DNA from: Novosphingobium terrae
GTDB lineage: Bacteria > Pseudomonadota > Alphaproteobacteria > Sphingomonadales > Sphingomonadaceae
Length of the DNA: 64,000 nt
Assembly: GCF_017163935.1 (NCBI RefSeq)
Contig: NZ_JABVZR010000002.1
Span: 1,860,001 to 1,924,000, forward strand
Reading direction: 5' to 3'
Numbering within the stretch: the first letter of the stretch is position 1; each line of letters opens with the position of its first letter. Positions 36,477-44,312 of this stretch are shown in pieces. The notes beneath the pieces were generated by a model that saw only the letters and a program-made list of their open reading frames with translations, ran no database searches and was not told where the DNA came from. Made by a program: the position numbers and the translations under genes.

Positions 36477-37994
36477 TCAGGCCGCGCGGGCGCGCAGCTT
36501 GCGGCGGGCCAGCACCATCAGGCCCAGCGCCACCAGCAGGGCAAAGCCCAGCACGAAAGGATTGCCCGCCAGCGCGATGGGAGCGGCAGGGCCGCCTGCG
36601 CGCACCGTGGCGACATCGCCGGGGCTGACATGGGCCGCCGCATTGCCGAATTGCGCAAGCACATGATTGGCCAGAGCGGCGATCTGTTCGTCACTCAGCC
36701 GCTGGACCAGCGAATCCGCGCCGAAGCCGGGCATCTTGACCGTATGGCCGCCGACCTCGCGCTCCACGCCGAACAGGATGGCCGCGATCAGATCGGTGGG
36801 GTTGGGCTGGCCGGTGGTGGTGTTGTGGAACAGCGCGGGATAGCTCTTGTCCGCCGAGCCCGAACCATCGGCCTGATGGCAGCTGGCGCAGGCCGCGACA
36901 TAGAGATGGGCGCCTTCTGTCTCGGTCAGCTCATGGCCCATCGGGCGCGAGCCGCGCACGGTTTCGACATCCGTGCCCGGGCTGCCATGGATGAAATTCG
37001 CCGCGGTCTGGCCCGGGGTGGCCACGGCAGGCAGGCTGCGCAGATAGGCGATGATCGCGGTGATGTCGTCATCGCTCATATGCTGGAAGCTGTTCTGGAC
37101 AGCTTCGGCCATGGGGCCTGCGGCGCGGGCTTTGTCTGTATGCCCATCGCTGGCAATGCCAGTCTTGAGATAGGCAGCCAGTTCGGCATCGCTCCAGCCG
37201 CCGATGCCGCTCACCTTGTCGCTGGTGATGTTGGGGGCATACCAGGCACCCACGGCGCCGCCGGTCATGCCGCCCGATTTGGTGGCCATCAGCAGATTGC
37301 GCGGGGCGTGGCACATATCGCAATGCGCCGGGCCTTCCACCAGATAGCGGCCCCGGTTGACCTGCGCGCTCTGCGCGGGGTCGGGCGTGAAGGGCTTGCT
37401 GTCGAGGAAGAGCGCGTTCCATCCGGCCATGGACAGGCGGATGTTGAAGGGGAAGCCCAGTTTCGTGGCGCGGGCGGGGGTGTCGACCGGTTTCACCGCC
37501 TGCATGAAATAGGCGTAGAGATCGTCGATGTCGCCGCTGCTCAGCCTGGCGTAGGAGGTGTAGGGCATCGCGGGATAGAGATGCGCGCCATCCTTGCCGA
37601 TGCCCTGCTGCACCGCGCGGGCGAAATCGTCGCGGCTCAGGGCGCCGATGCCTGCAGTCTTCGATGGGGTGATGTTGCTGGAATAGATGATGCCCAGCGG
37701 CGACTGGATGGGATAGCCGCCGGCAAAGGCAGCCCCGCCCGGATTGGTGTGGCAGGCCGCGCAATCGCTGATGACCGCCAGATAACGCCCGCGCGCAACC
37801 GGGGTGTCGTCGGCTCGCGCGGCAGGGACCGGGGCATGCGCTGGAGCCGGAATCGGCGCGGGTGCAGCGGCAGGCGCGGCATGGGCTACGGAGGGCAGCG
37901 CGGCAGCGGTCAGCATGAGGGAGAGCATGGCCTTCACGCGCAGGAAACGCGCGCGTTCATGCCATGCGGCGGGGCTTGACTGGGGGTGGGTCAA
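36477..37994 (-). CDS. Triheme cytochrome c subunit of FAD-dependent dehydrogenase
   Basis: A membrane-anchored periplasmic cytochrome with three CxxCH sites (DCAACHTN, CDMCHAPRN, CASCHQADG) and a C-terminal anchor LGFALLVALGLMVLARRK. It would pass electrons from the GMC subunit to quinone. The start is uncertain: ATG at 37928 gives a signal peptide without a positive N-region, while TTG at 37994 (GGAA upstream, 37 nt after the previous stop) gives 505 residues with the charged segment ERARFLRVK before the hydrophobic core. I prefer 37994. The GMC gene follows after 48 nt. Confidence 0.88.
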   Translation of the reverse strand: MTHPQSSPAAWHERARFLRVKAMLSLMLTAAALPSVAHAAPAAAPAPIPAPAHAPVPAARADDTPVARGRYLAVISDCAACHTNPGGAAFAGGYPIQSPLGIIYSSNITPSKTAGIGALSRDDFARAVQQGIGKDGAHLYPAMPYTSYARLSSGDIDDLYAYFMQAVKPVDTPARATKLGFPFNIRLSMAGWNALFLDSKPFTPDPAQSAQVNRGRYLVEGPAHCDMCHAPRNLLMATKSGGMTGGAVGAWYAPNITSDKVSGIGGWSDAELAAYLKTGIASDGHTDKARAAGPMAEAVQNSFQHMSDDDITAIIAYLRSLPAVATPGQTAANFIHGSPGTDVETVRGSRPMGHELTETEGAHLYVAACASCHQADGSGSADKSYPALFHNTTTGQPNPTDLIAAILFGVEREVGGHTVKMPGFGADSLVQRLSDEQIAALANHVLAQFGNAAAHVSPGDVATVRAGGPAAPIALAGNPFVLGFALLVALGLMVLARRKLRARAA

Positions 37995-38031
37995 GGTCTG
38001 GTTCCGATGATAGGTGGGGGGCAGCGAAGGA

Positions 38032-38646
38032 TCAGAAGGCAGGCATCGCCGAGACCGGCGGAGGCGCCTTGACCCAATAATTCGGGCCATCATGCGCAAA
38101 GGTGGGGATCACCACCTGATCGCGCGCGGGCTGGTACATCAGCGCGGCTTCATAGGCATAGACGGTGGCCTGGCTGCCTTCCGCCACCACGCCGCTGTAC
38201 CATGCGCGGATCACGGCCATCAGCGCGCCATGCAGCGCCGGTTGCTGGCGGGCGATCTCTTCCAGCGCCTCGACCGAAGGCCGGGGCAGGCGCCCGGCCA
38301 GATCGACCAGTGCATTGAGCTTGGCGGGGAACTGATGGTCTTGACCGGTCAGCGCCTGATAATAGCGCTCGCCCAGCACGGGGCTGAGCGCGGTATGGCC
38401 GGTCGCGAGATGGGAGAAGCGCATAAAGCGATCGCGCACATCGGGTGCCAGCGGCGGACTTTCGGCATTGTTCCGGGCCCTGAGCATGGTGCCGGAGGTC
38501 AGCCCTGTCAGCAGGGCGGCAGTGGCGATGGCACCGGCGGACACCGCCGAGCGCAGCATGATCTGTCGGCGGGTGAGGGCGCTGCTGGCCCAGCGCTCGG
38601 CTTCGGGAAGCGGGCCGCTTGTGTCGGCCTCGGGGGTGATGGACAT
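38032..38646 (-). CDS. Tat-exported small subunit of FAD-dependent dehydrogenase (gluconate 2-dehydrogenase subunit 3 type)
   Basis: Encodes 204 residues from the ATG at 38646, which has AAGGAG 8 nt upstream; the in-frame ATG at 38745 lies beyond an operator and is rejected. The twin-arginine signal LTRRQIMLRSAVSAGAIATA is followed by a small helical domain ending with TFAHDGPNYWVKAPP, a typical end of sorbitol/fructose dehydrogenase small subunits. It chaperones and exports the GMC subunit. First gene of the three-gene operon, divergent from a LacI-family gene. Confidence 0.88.
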   Translation of the reverse strand: MSITPEADTSGPLPEAERWASSALTRRQIMLRSAVSAGAIATAALLTGLTSGTMLRARNNAESPPLAPDVRDRFMRFSHLATGHTALSPVLGERYYQALTGQDHQFPAKLNALVDLAGRLPRPSVEALEEIARQQPALHGALMAVIRAWYSGVVAEGSQATVYAYEAALMYQPARDQVVIPTFAHDGPNYWVKAPPPVSAMPAF

Positions 38647-38986
38647 TCCGGCGTCTCCTTGGCCGGTCGCCTTTCGGGGGGAGCTGAGCAGGCGGCCGGC
38701 AGCATGGCTATCTGAGATATCGTTTTCTGGATTCGCCCATTGCACACCTTGGATGATCGGAAAAGTGGCAAATTTATCGCCTTAAATCTGTGAAAATGGC
38801 CTGAGAAACCGATTTCTGAAAGTGAAGCGGGACTTAGGTCCAATGGTCTGAGGGGCTTTTGCCCTCGGGCGGCGCACCCTCGTGGAAAGGCTTGTGCCAG
38901 CATCGGGGTGCTGCAGACCTCCATGCGATCGCTTGCATCGCGGGCAAGCCCGGCTTAGGCCGCGAAGGGCAAAGGGGCCGGTTTCG
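38647..38986. promoter_or_regulatory. Divergent regulatory region with two LacI-family operators
   Basis: The 340-bp region between the dehydrogenase operon and the second LacI gene carries AGATATCGTTTTCT (38715-38728, imperfect) and TGAGAAACCGATTTCTGA (38802-38819, core AGAAACCGATTTCT 38804-38817). The two centres are about 89 bp apart, a spacing compatible with looping by a tetrameric or paired repressor. No clear -35/-10 pair could be fixed. Confidence 0.65.
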
Positions 38987-39949
38987 ATGGCAGTAAGAAT
39001 CAAGGATGTAGCGCGCGTCGCCGGTGTTTCGACGGCGACGGCGTCACGCGTGCTGGCCGGGCGCCTCGTCAATCCCGAGATGGTGGCTGCGGTCAATGCC
39101 GCTGTCGAGCAGACCGGTTACCGCCCCAATCTCATCGCGCGCCGCTTGCGGTCGAAAGACAATGGCACGATCGGCCTGATCGTGGCCGATATCTGCAATC
39201 CCTTCTTCACCGCCGTGAGCAAAAAGGTGGAGGAGATTGCCTTTGCCCATGATCTGCGGGTGATCCTCTGCAACACCGACGAGGATCACGAGAAAGAGAA
39301 AATGCATCTGCGCATGATGCAGGATGAGCGGGTGGCCGGGGTGATCATCGCCCCGTCACTGGAAGGTGTCGAGTGGGTGGCGCAGGCCAGCTTCGATGTT
39401 CCGCTGGTGCTGTTCGACCGGGCGGCCAGCCTGCGCCGTCACGATGCGGTGGTGCTCGACAATCACAGCGGCTGCGCGATGCTGGTCGATCATCTGTTCC
39501 GTCAGGGCAAGCGGCGGATCACCGCACTGCTGGGCGGCAGCACCACCGGCATCGAACGTCTGGCCGGATACAGTGATGCGATGGTCTCGCTGGGGCTCAC
39601 GCCGGATGCCCATGTGCTACCCCATGGCCAGAACCACCCGCGTGAGATGCTCGCGACCCTGCTGAGCCGGGATGAGGCGCCCGAAGCGATCATTGGCTCG
39701 GACGGGGTGATCCTGCTCGAACTGGCGCGTGCCAGCGTGGCGATGGGCCTGCGCATTCCTGAGGATCTGGTGCTGGCCGGCTTTGACAACAATCCCTGGA
39801 CGGAGGTTTTTGGCGGCGGCGTCACGGTGGTGGAGCAGCCGGTGAACGAGATCGGACAGGTCGCGATGGAGATGCTTCTGGCGCGCCGGAAGGACGCGGA
39901 CGCCCCGGTGCGCAAAACTGTTTTGAGCGGGCGGCTGGTCACACGCTAG
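38987..39949 (+). CDS. LacI-family regulator of the sugar dehydrogenase operon
   Basis: Encodes 320 residues from MAVRIKDVARVAGVSTATAS. HTH and hinge (RPNLIARRLRSKDNGTIGLI) are nearly identical in recognition features to the LacI protein at 25653-26705, and they share CNTDED-x2-KE and ERVAGVI in the effector domain. The proteins are thus recent paralogs likely to recognise very similar operators. It is divergent from the GMC dehydrogenase operon and probably represses it. Cross-regulation with the fru operon is plausible. Confidence 0.93.
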   Translation: MAVRIKDVARVAGVSTATASRVLAGRLVNPEMVAAVNAAVEQTGYRPNLIARRLRSKDNGTIGLIVADICNPFFTAVSKKVEEIAFAHDLRVILCNTDEDHEKEKMHLRMMQDERVAGVIIAPSLEGVEWVAQASFDVPLVLFDRAASLRRHDAVVLDNHSGCAMLVDHLFRQGKRRITALLGGSTTGIERLAGYSDAMVSLGLTPDAHVLPHGQNHPREMLATLLSRDEAPEAIIGSDGVILLELARASVAMGLRIPEDLVLAGFDNNPWTEVFGGGVTVVEQPVNEIGQVAMEMLLARRKDADAPVRKTVLSGRLVTR

Positions 39950-40043
39950 ACCCGTTCTTGATGGGCGGCAGAAAAGGCCGCTTGACGCCACGATGCCGGA
40001 TGCCCGACCCGGCGGGCACAGGCAGGTGCCTATCAGAGCCTGA

Positions 40044-40904
40044 TCATCTCCCGGGATGGGCAAGCTGATCAACCACCACATCGATAAAGGCGCGAAGCCG
40101 CTGCAGCCGCTTGAGGTCGCGATGATAGCCCATCCAGATATCGCGCGGCGGGGGCGCTTCGCCCAGATCGAGCCTGCGCAGCCCGCCGACACCATCCCCC
40201 ACCGGCCGAGGCAGGACGGCGACCCCAATGCCCGCGGCACACATCTGCGCCTGAACCCCGCGACTGTTCGAGCGCAGTGTGGCCTCAGCCTTGGGCAGCC
40301 GGGCCTTCAGCCAGTCGACATCGGGGAAATGGCCGGTCGATGTGTCCATCACGATCAGGGTGCAGCCTGCGCCGTCTCCCACCACCGGATCGGGGCGATC
40401 CTGCGCGATATAGGCGCCATAGGGCATCTGCAGCAGGCGCCTCTGCACAATATCCGGCCCCTCGAAAGGCACGATGCGAAAGGCCAGATCGGCTTCGCGG
40501 CGGGCCAGATTGAACAGCCGCCCGCCGGTCAGAATGTCGATCGTGACCTTGGGGTGGCTTTGCCCATAGGCGGAAAGGATCGGCGGCAGGACATGGGCGC
40601 CAAACCAGTCGGCGCAGGACAGGGTCAGGGCGCCGGTCAACTGCTGTTCCTGCCCCGCCAGACGGCGTGTCATGGCCAGAGCGCTGTCTTCCATCTGCTC
40701 GGCGATGCCCAATATGGCGCCGCCTTCCTCGGTCAGCACGAAGCCGTCGCTGGTTCTTTGGAAGAGGATTTGCCCCGTGGCCTCTTCAAGCGCGCGCAGG
40801 CGGCGGCCGATGGTCGGATGGCTGAGGCCAAGCGCGCGTGCTGCCGCGCCCAGCGTGCCGCTGCGCGCCACCGCAAGAAAGATCCTGACGTCGCTCCATT
40901 CCAT
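40044..40904 (-). CDS. LysR-family transcriptional regulator
   Basis: Encodes 286 residues from MEWSDVRIFLAVARSGTLGA, the usual LysR N-terminus; the frame upstream is unlikely protein. The HTH includes ARALGLSHPTIGRRLRALEE. The effector domain has LSCADWFGAHVLPPIL. It is divergent from the esterase/EthD genes at 41033 and probably regulates them. I see no strong ribosome binding site. Confidence 0.92.
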   Translation of the reverse strand: MEWSDVRIFLAVARSGTLGAAARALGLSHPTIGRRLRALEEATGQILFQRTSDGFVLTEEGGAILGIAEQMEDSALAMTRRLAGQEQQLTGALTLSCADWFGAHVLPPILSAYGQSHPKVTIDILTGGRLFNLARREADLAFRIVPFEGPDIVQRRLLQMPYGAYIAQDRPDPVVGDGAGCTLIVMDTSTGHFPDVDWLKARLPKAEATLRSNSRGVQAQMCAAGIGVAVLPRPVGDGVGGLRRLDLGEAPPPRDIWMGYHRDLKRLQRLRAFIDVVVDQLAHPGR

Positions 40905-41032
40905 ATCGATGCCGTACACAAATGAACGATGAATGTTCGATATAGTTTGTACCTGAACAGATTTGAATGCCCTAAATGGAGCCCCGGACCGGCTCTGCCC
41001 AAGCGGAGCCTCCAGCCGAGGAGATCCATCGC

Positions 41033-42040
41033 ATGGCACATTCACATCCTTTCTGGGCCAAGGCGCCGCCGCGCACCACGCGCCGGGGCCATCTCTGGGT
41101 GCCGGGCGAGCGCCTCACGATCGATGGGCTGACCTATCAGCGCGGCCCCCTGTTCGCCGAATGGGAGGCGCCCGAACATGTCACCCAGCCCTGGCCGATC
41201 ATCCTGCTGCATGGCGGCGGCTATCAGGGGACGGAATGGCTCGATACGCCCGATGGCCGCCCCGGCTGGGCCCAGCGGCTGGTGGAGGCAGGCTATGCCG
41301 TGCTTCTGGCCGACCGCCCGGGGCAAGGCCGCTCGCCGTTCCATGGCGCAACCATGGGCGAGATGGGGCCGCCCTTTTCTTATGAAAACGGGCGCCGGAT
41401 CTATTGTCCCGAAGATCCTGACGGTCTGCACACGCAATGGATGTTCGCCCCCGATGATGAGGCGGCGATGGATGAATTTATCGCCGGATATGGGCCCTTG
41501 CCCGCCGATCTGGCCTTCTCTCAGGCCATGGAGGCCGATGCCATCGCCCGGCTGCTGGACCGGGTTGGCCCGGCGATCCTGCTGACCCATTCCGCATCGG
41601 GCCCGGTTGGCTGGCTGGTGGCGGACCGGCGCCCCGGCGCGGTCAAGGCGATTGTGGCGATCGAGCCGATGGGACCGCCTTTCGCGGATATTCCCAACAT
41701 CGGTTCGCTGAGCTGGGGGCTTACCGCCGCGCCGCTGGCTTTCGCGCCATCACCGGCCTCGCCCGAGGCCTTGCGCGAAGCTTCGGCGGGCGCTTACCGG
41801 CTGCCTTCTCTGGCGGGGCTGCCGATTGTCGCGGTGACCGCCGAGGCCTCGGCCTTCGCCTTGGCCAGCACGCCCATTGTCGAGCAGCTCAGCGCGGCAG
41901 GCGCCGCGGCCGAGCTGCTGCATCTGCCGGACCATGGCGTCTACGGCAATGGGCACGGCCTGATTTACGAAAAGAACTCGGATGCGGCTTTGCAGCCGGT
42001 CCTCGCCTGGCTTGAGCGCCAGTTGGAGAAGCAGCCATGA
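41033..42040 (+). CDS. Alpha/beta hydrolase (esterase-like)
   Basis: Encodes 335 residues from the ATG at 41033, which has GAGGAG 9 nt upstream. It shows LLHGGGYQGTEW (oxyanion region), ADRPGQGRSPF, nucleophile elbow LTHSASGPVGW (Ser in HSASG), and a late His in DHGVYGNGHGL. No signal peptide. It matches a poorly characterised esterase group often found with EthD-like and LysR genes in catabolic clusters. Its stop overlaps the EthD start (ATGA). Confidence 0.88.
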   Translation: MAHSHPFWAKAPPRTTRRGHLWVPGERLTIDGLTYQRGPLFAEWEAPEHVTQPWPIILLHGGGYQGTEWLDTPDGRPGWAQRLVEAGYAVLLADRPGQGRSPFHGATMGEMGPPFSYENGRRIYCPEDPDGLHTQWMFAPDDEAAMDEFIAGYGPLPADLAFSQAMEADAIARLLDRVGPAILLTHSASGPVGWLVADRRPGAVKAIVAIEPMGPPFADIPNIGSLSWGLTAAPLAFAPSPASPEALREASAGAYRLPSLAGLPIVAVTAEASAFALASTPIVEQLSAAGAAAELLHLPDHGVYGNGHGLIYEKNSDAALQPVLAWLERQLEKQP

Positions 42041-42336
42041 TCACCATGTATGTCACTTATGCGGGCACGCCCGACACCCCTTTTGACCGGGACCACTGGA
42101 TCAATGTGCATATGCCGCTCGTCCGCGCCTGCTGGGAGCCTTATGGGCTCAAAAGCGTCGGCGGCTTCTTTCCGCAGGGCGACGGGGCTGGCCTGATCGC
42201 CATCGCCCCCTGCGTCTTCCGCGACGAAGAGGCCATGTATCGCGCGCTGGCCGCGCCTGAAACGGCGCAGGTCATGGCGGATGTGGCCAACATCACGGCG
42301 GTGACCCCGAAACGCAGTCTGGGGCTGCCGCTTTGA
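42037..42336 (+). CDS. EthD-family protein
   Basis: A 99-residue ferredoxin-like alpha+beta barrel protein (VTYAGTPDTPFDRDHWINVHM, then LVRACW). EthD proteins accompany ring-cleavage or ether-degrading enzymes and some act as small monooxygenases or decarboxylases. It is translationally coupled to the esterase. Function in this organism unknown. Confidence 0.85.
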   Translation: MITMYVTYAGTPDTPFDRDHWINVHMPLVRACWEPYGLKSVGGFFPQGDGAGLIAIAPCVFRDEEAMYRALAAPETAQVMADVANITAVTPKRSLGLPL

Positions 42337-42353
42337 CAGGAAGGAGCAGGATC

Positions 42354-42460
42354 ATGGATGTCGGCTGTATCGGGCTGGGCGCGATATGGGGAATGGGACC
42401 GCTAGCGGCAGTCACGCGGTGGTCGTTGAGGACGTGTTCGTGCGGGTGTGGCGCATTCCC
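42354..42460 (+). pseudogene. Remnant of an NAD-binding 3-hydroxyisobutyrate/6-phosphogluconate dehydrogenase-type gene
   Basis: AGGAAGGAG precedes an ATG whose first residues MDVGCIGLGA match the N-terminus of the HIBADH-like family (GxGxxG Rossmann start). A 2-base AT insertion near 42384 shifts the frame; removing it gives GLGAMGNG, then SGSHAVVVEDV, the expected second strand. After that the similarity is lost, so only the 5' end survives. It was probably the third gene of the esterase-EthD operon. Confidence 0.5.
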
Positions 42461-42621
42461 GGGCATCAGGCGTTTTGCACTCTGGTTGCGCGGTATTCAT
42501 GCCCGGGGTCCCCGCATATCGCCGTGTCGATTGATGCGCTGACGGCCAGTTTTGCAGGGCGTGAGGAGGAGGCTGCGGAGAGCAATGCTCGACGCATAGA
42601 ATGGCATAAAGGACAATCTCT

Positions 42622-42642
42622 ATTGAGAACCATTCGCATATT
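42622..42642. promoter_or_regulatory. Candidate Fur box upstream of the ECF sigma gene
   Basis: ATTGAGAACCATTCGCATA (first 19 bp of the site) resembles iron boxes of the TTGAGAA-N-ATTCTCAA kind and closely matches the site at 44265-44285 in front of the TonB receptor gene. It is ~52 bp before the TTG start at 42694. Confidence 0.55.
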
Positions 42643-42693
42643 TGATAGCTGGTGGGCGCTATGCCCTTCCGCCATCCTACCTTCCGGTGACGC

Positions 42694-43221
42694 TTGCCTG
42701 ATACCGATGCCCGCCTTCAGGTCTATCTCGACCACCGACGCGCCCTGATCGACTATGCCACGCCCATGGTCGGATCGCGCGCGGGTGCGGAGGATGTGGT
42801 TCAGGACGCCTGGCTGCGCTATGCCATGACCGCCACGCCGCAGGCCGGTATGCGCTCCTCGGCGGGCTATCTCTACCGCATCGTGCGCAATCTGGCGGTG
42901 GATATGGTGCGGCGGCTGGGGGCCGAAACGCGGCGGGACAAGCATTACGCCCAAAGGTTCGAGGATGTAGCCGCACCCTCGCCCGAAGAGGAGGCGGGGC
43001 ATCGCGACGATTTGCTGCATATCGGCACGGCGCTGGCCGAACTGCCCGATCTGCAAAGGCAGGCTTTTGAAATGAACCGTCTGGCGGGCCTGCCCTTTCA
43101 CGAGATCGGCGGCCATCTGGGCGTTTCGACCGCCACGGCGCACCGTCTGGTGCAGGGTGCGCTGGTCCATGTCATGAAGCGGTTGCAGAAACCGGGTGCC
43201 GGGCGGGGGAGGGCGCTGTGA
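42694..43221 (+). CDS. FecI-type ECF sigma factor
   Basis: Encodes 175 residues from a TTG (PDTDARLQVYLDHRRALIDY); no ATG or GTG fits before region 2. Region 2 has VVQDAWLRYAM and YLYRIVRNLAVDMVRR; region 4 has LQRQAFEMNRLAGLPFHEIG and STATAHRLVQGAL. It should direct RNA polymerase to the TonB receptor promoter after a signal from the FecR-like protein. The stop overlaps the next start (TGATG). Confidence 0.9.
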   Translation: MPDTDARLQVYLDHRRALIDYATPMVGSRAGAEDVVQDAWLRYAMTATPQAGMRSSAGYLYRIVRNLAVDMVRRLGAETRRDKHYAQRFEDVAAPSPEEEAGHRDDLLHIGTALAELPDLQRQAFEMNRLAGLPFHEIGGHLGVSTATAHRLVQGALVHVMKRLQKPGAGRGRAL

Positions 43222-44204
43222 TGGAGATCGATCACCACGCCGATCTGCCCGAAACCGCGCTGATCGAGGCTGCCGATTGGGCCTTGCGCCTCCATGCGGC
43301 GCGGGGTGTGGATCAGGCCGGGCAGAAGGCCGCTTTCGAACAATGGCTGACCAGCGATCCCGATCATGCGCAGGCATGGGCGTTGGCGGGCAAGGCCTGG
43401 GCGCTTTCGGGCGAGGTTGAGCCGACCTTTGTGCTTGAAGGGGCCGCCGCATCACCTCCCCCCCGGCGTGTGAGCAGGCGCAAGCCGGGTGTACGCAGGC
43501 ATCTGGCCGCCGCTGGTCTCGGCGCGGTCGCGGCATGTCTGTTGGGGCTGGTGGCCTTGCCGGATCTCTCGATCTGGCTTCGTGCCGATGCGTCCACCGG
43601 CGCGGGGGAAATCCGCCATCTGGCGCTGGCCGATGGCTCGCAGGTAACGCTGGCGCCTGACAGTGCGATCCGGCGCGAGGCCGCCGGGCGCGGTGTTTCG
43701 CTGTTGAAGGGCGAGGCTTGGTTCGATGTGAAGCATGATCCGGCGCATCCCTTCACGGTCCATGTCGGCGAGACTACGATCACCGATGTCGGCACGCAAT
43801 TCGATGTCAGCCTGACGCGGCGGATGCTGGCGGTGGATCTGGCTCAGGGCGCGGTGCGGATCGGGCAGGGGCCTTCGGCGCATGCGCTGACCCCCGGCGA
43901 GGAATGGCGAGCGGACCGCCGGACCGGTGTGGCACAAGTGCTGGGTATCGCCCCTGCGGAGATGGGCGTCTGGCGGCAGGGGCGCCTTGCCGCGCATGAT
44001 CTGACCATGGCCGATGTGATCGAGCGGCTGGATCGCCACTATCGCGGCGCCATCATCCTGACCGACCGCCATCTGGGCGAGCGCCGCGTGACGGGCGTCT
44101 ATGATCTTGACGATCCCTCACGCGCCTTGCGCAATCTGGCCGAGCCTTATGGCGCCAAAGTGTGGCGTGTGACGCCTTGGCTGATCATTGTCTCGGCGTC
44201 CTGA
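43221..44204 (+). CDS. FecR-family anti-sigma/sigma-activating regulator
   Basis: A 327-residue inner-membrane protein. An N-terminal cytosolic FecR domain (EAADWALRLHAARG, FEQWLTSDPDHAQAW) is followed by one membrane helix (AAAGLGAVAACLLGLVALP, ~98-116), then a periplasmic FecR sensor domain (GSQVTLAPDSAIR, GEAWFDV, DVGTQFDV) and a C-terminal STN-like secretin/TonB short domain. It relays the receptor signal to the FecI-like sigma factor encoded upstream. GGAGGG precedes the start by 7 nt. Confidence 0.94.
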   Translation: MEIDHHADLPETALIEAADWALRLHAARGVDQAGQKAAFEQWLTSDPDHAQAWALAGKAWALSGEVEPTFVLEGAAASPPPRRVSRRKPGVRRHLAAAGLGAVAACLLGLVALPDLSIWLRADASTGAGEIRHLALADGSQVTLAPDSAIRREAAGRGVSLLKGEAWFDVKHDPAHPFTVHVGETTITDVGTQFDVSLTRRMLAVDLAQGAVRIGQGPSAHALTPGEEWRADRRTGVAQVLGIAPAEMGVWRQGRLAAHDLTMADVIERLDRHYRGAIILTDRHLGERRVTGVYDLDDPSRALRNLAEPYGAKVWRVTPWLIIVSAS

Positions 44205-44264
44205 AAAAATTTGAAAATAATCTGAGATGGGGTGCCGTGGGCTTCGTCATGTCCTCGAAGAACT

Positions 44265-44285
44265 ATTGCGACGCATTCGCATAAT
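44265..44285. promoter_or_regulatory. Candidate Fur box upstream of the STN-TonB receptor gene
   Basis: ATTGCGACGCATTCGCATA (first 19 bp) contains TGCGA-N5-TCGCA and ends 27 bp before the receptor start at 44313. It matches the site at 42622-42642 at about 17 of 21 positions, so both promoters of the cassette seem to share one iron-type box. Confidence 0.6.
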
Positions 44286-44312
44286 GGTTCATGGCCTTGA
44301 TCGGGGATAAGA

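Larger units (their letters stand above)
42337..42693. other. Region between EthD and fecI-like genes: gene remnant plus Fur-box-like site
   Basis: The 357-bp stretch contains a decayed reading frame at 42354-42460 behind an intact AGGAAGGAG, and an iron-box-like sequence at 42622-42642. The ORFs in the remaining bases have no recognisable product. Confidence 0.5.

Noticed and set aside
38647..38745. Extended start for the dehydrogenase small subunit
   Set aside because: The extension contains an operator-like palindrome and AAGGAG belongs to the ATG at 38646.
42386..42748. 120-codon ORF after the EthD gene
   Set aside because: Only its first ~20 codons look like protein (part of the dehydrogenase remnant); the rest overlaps the Fur-like box and the sigma gene.
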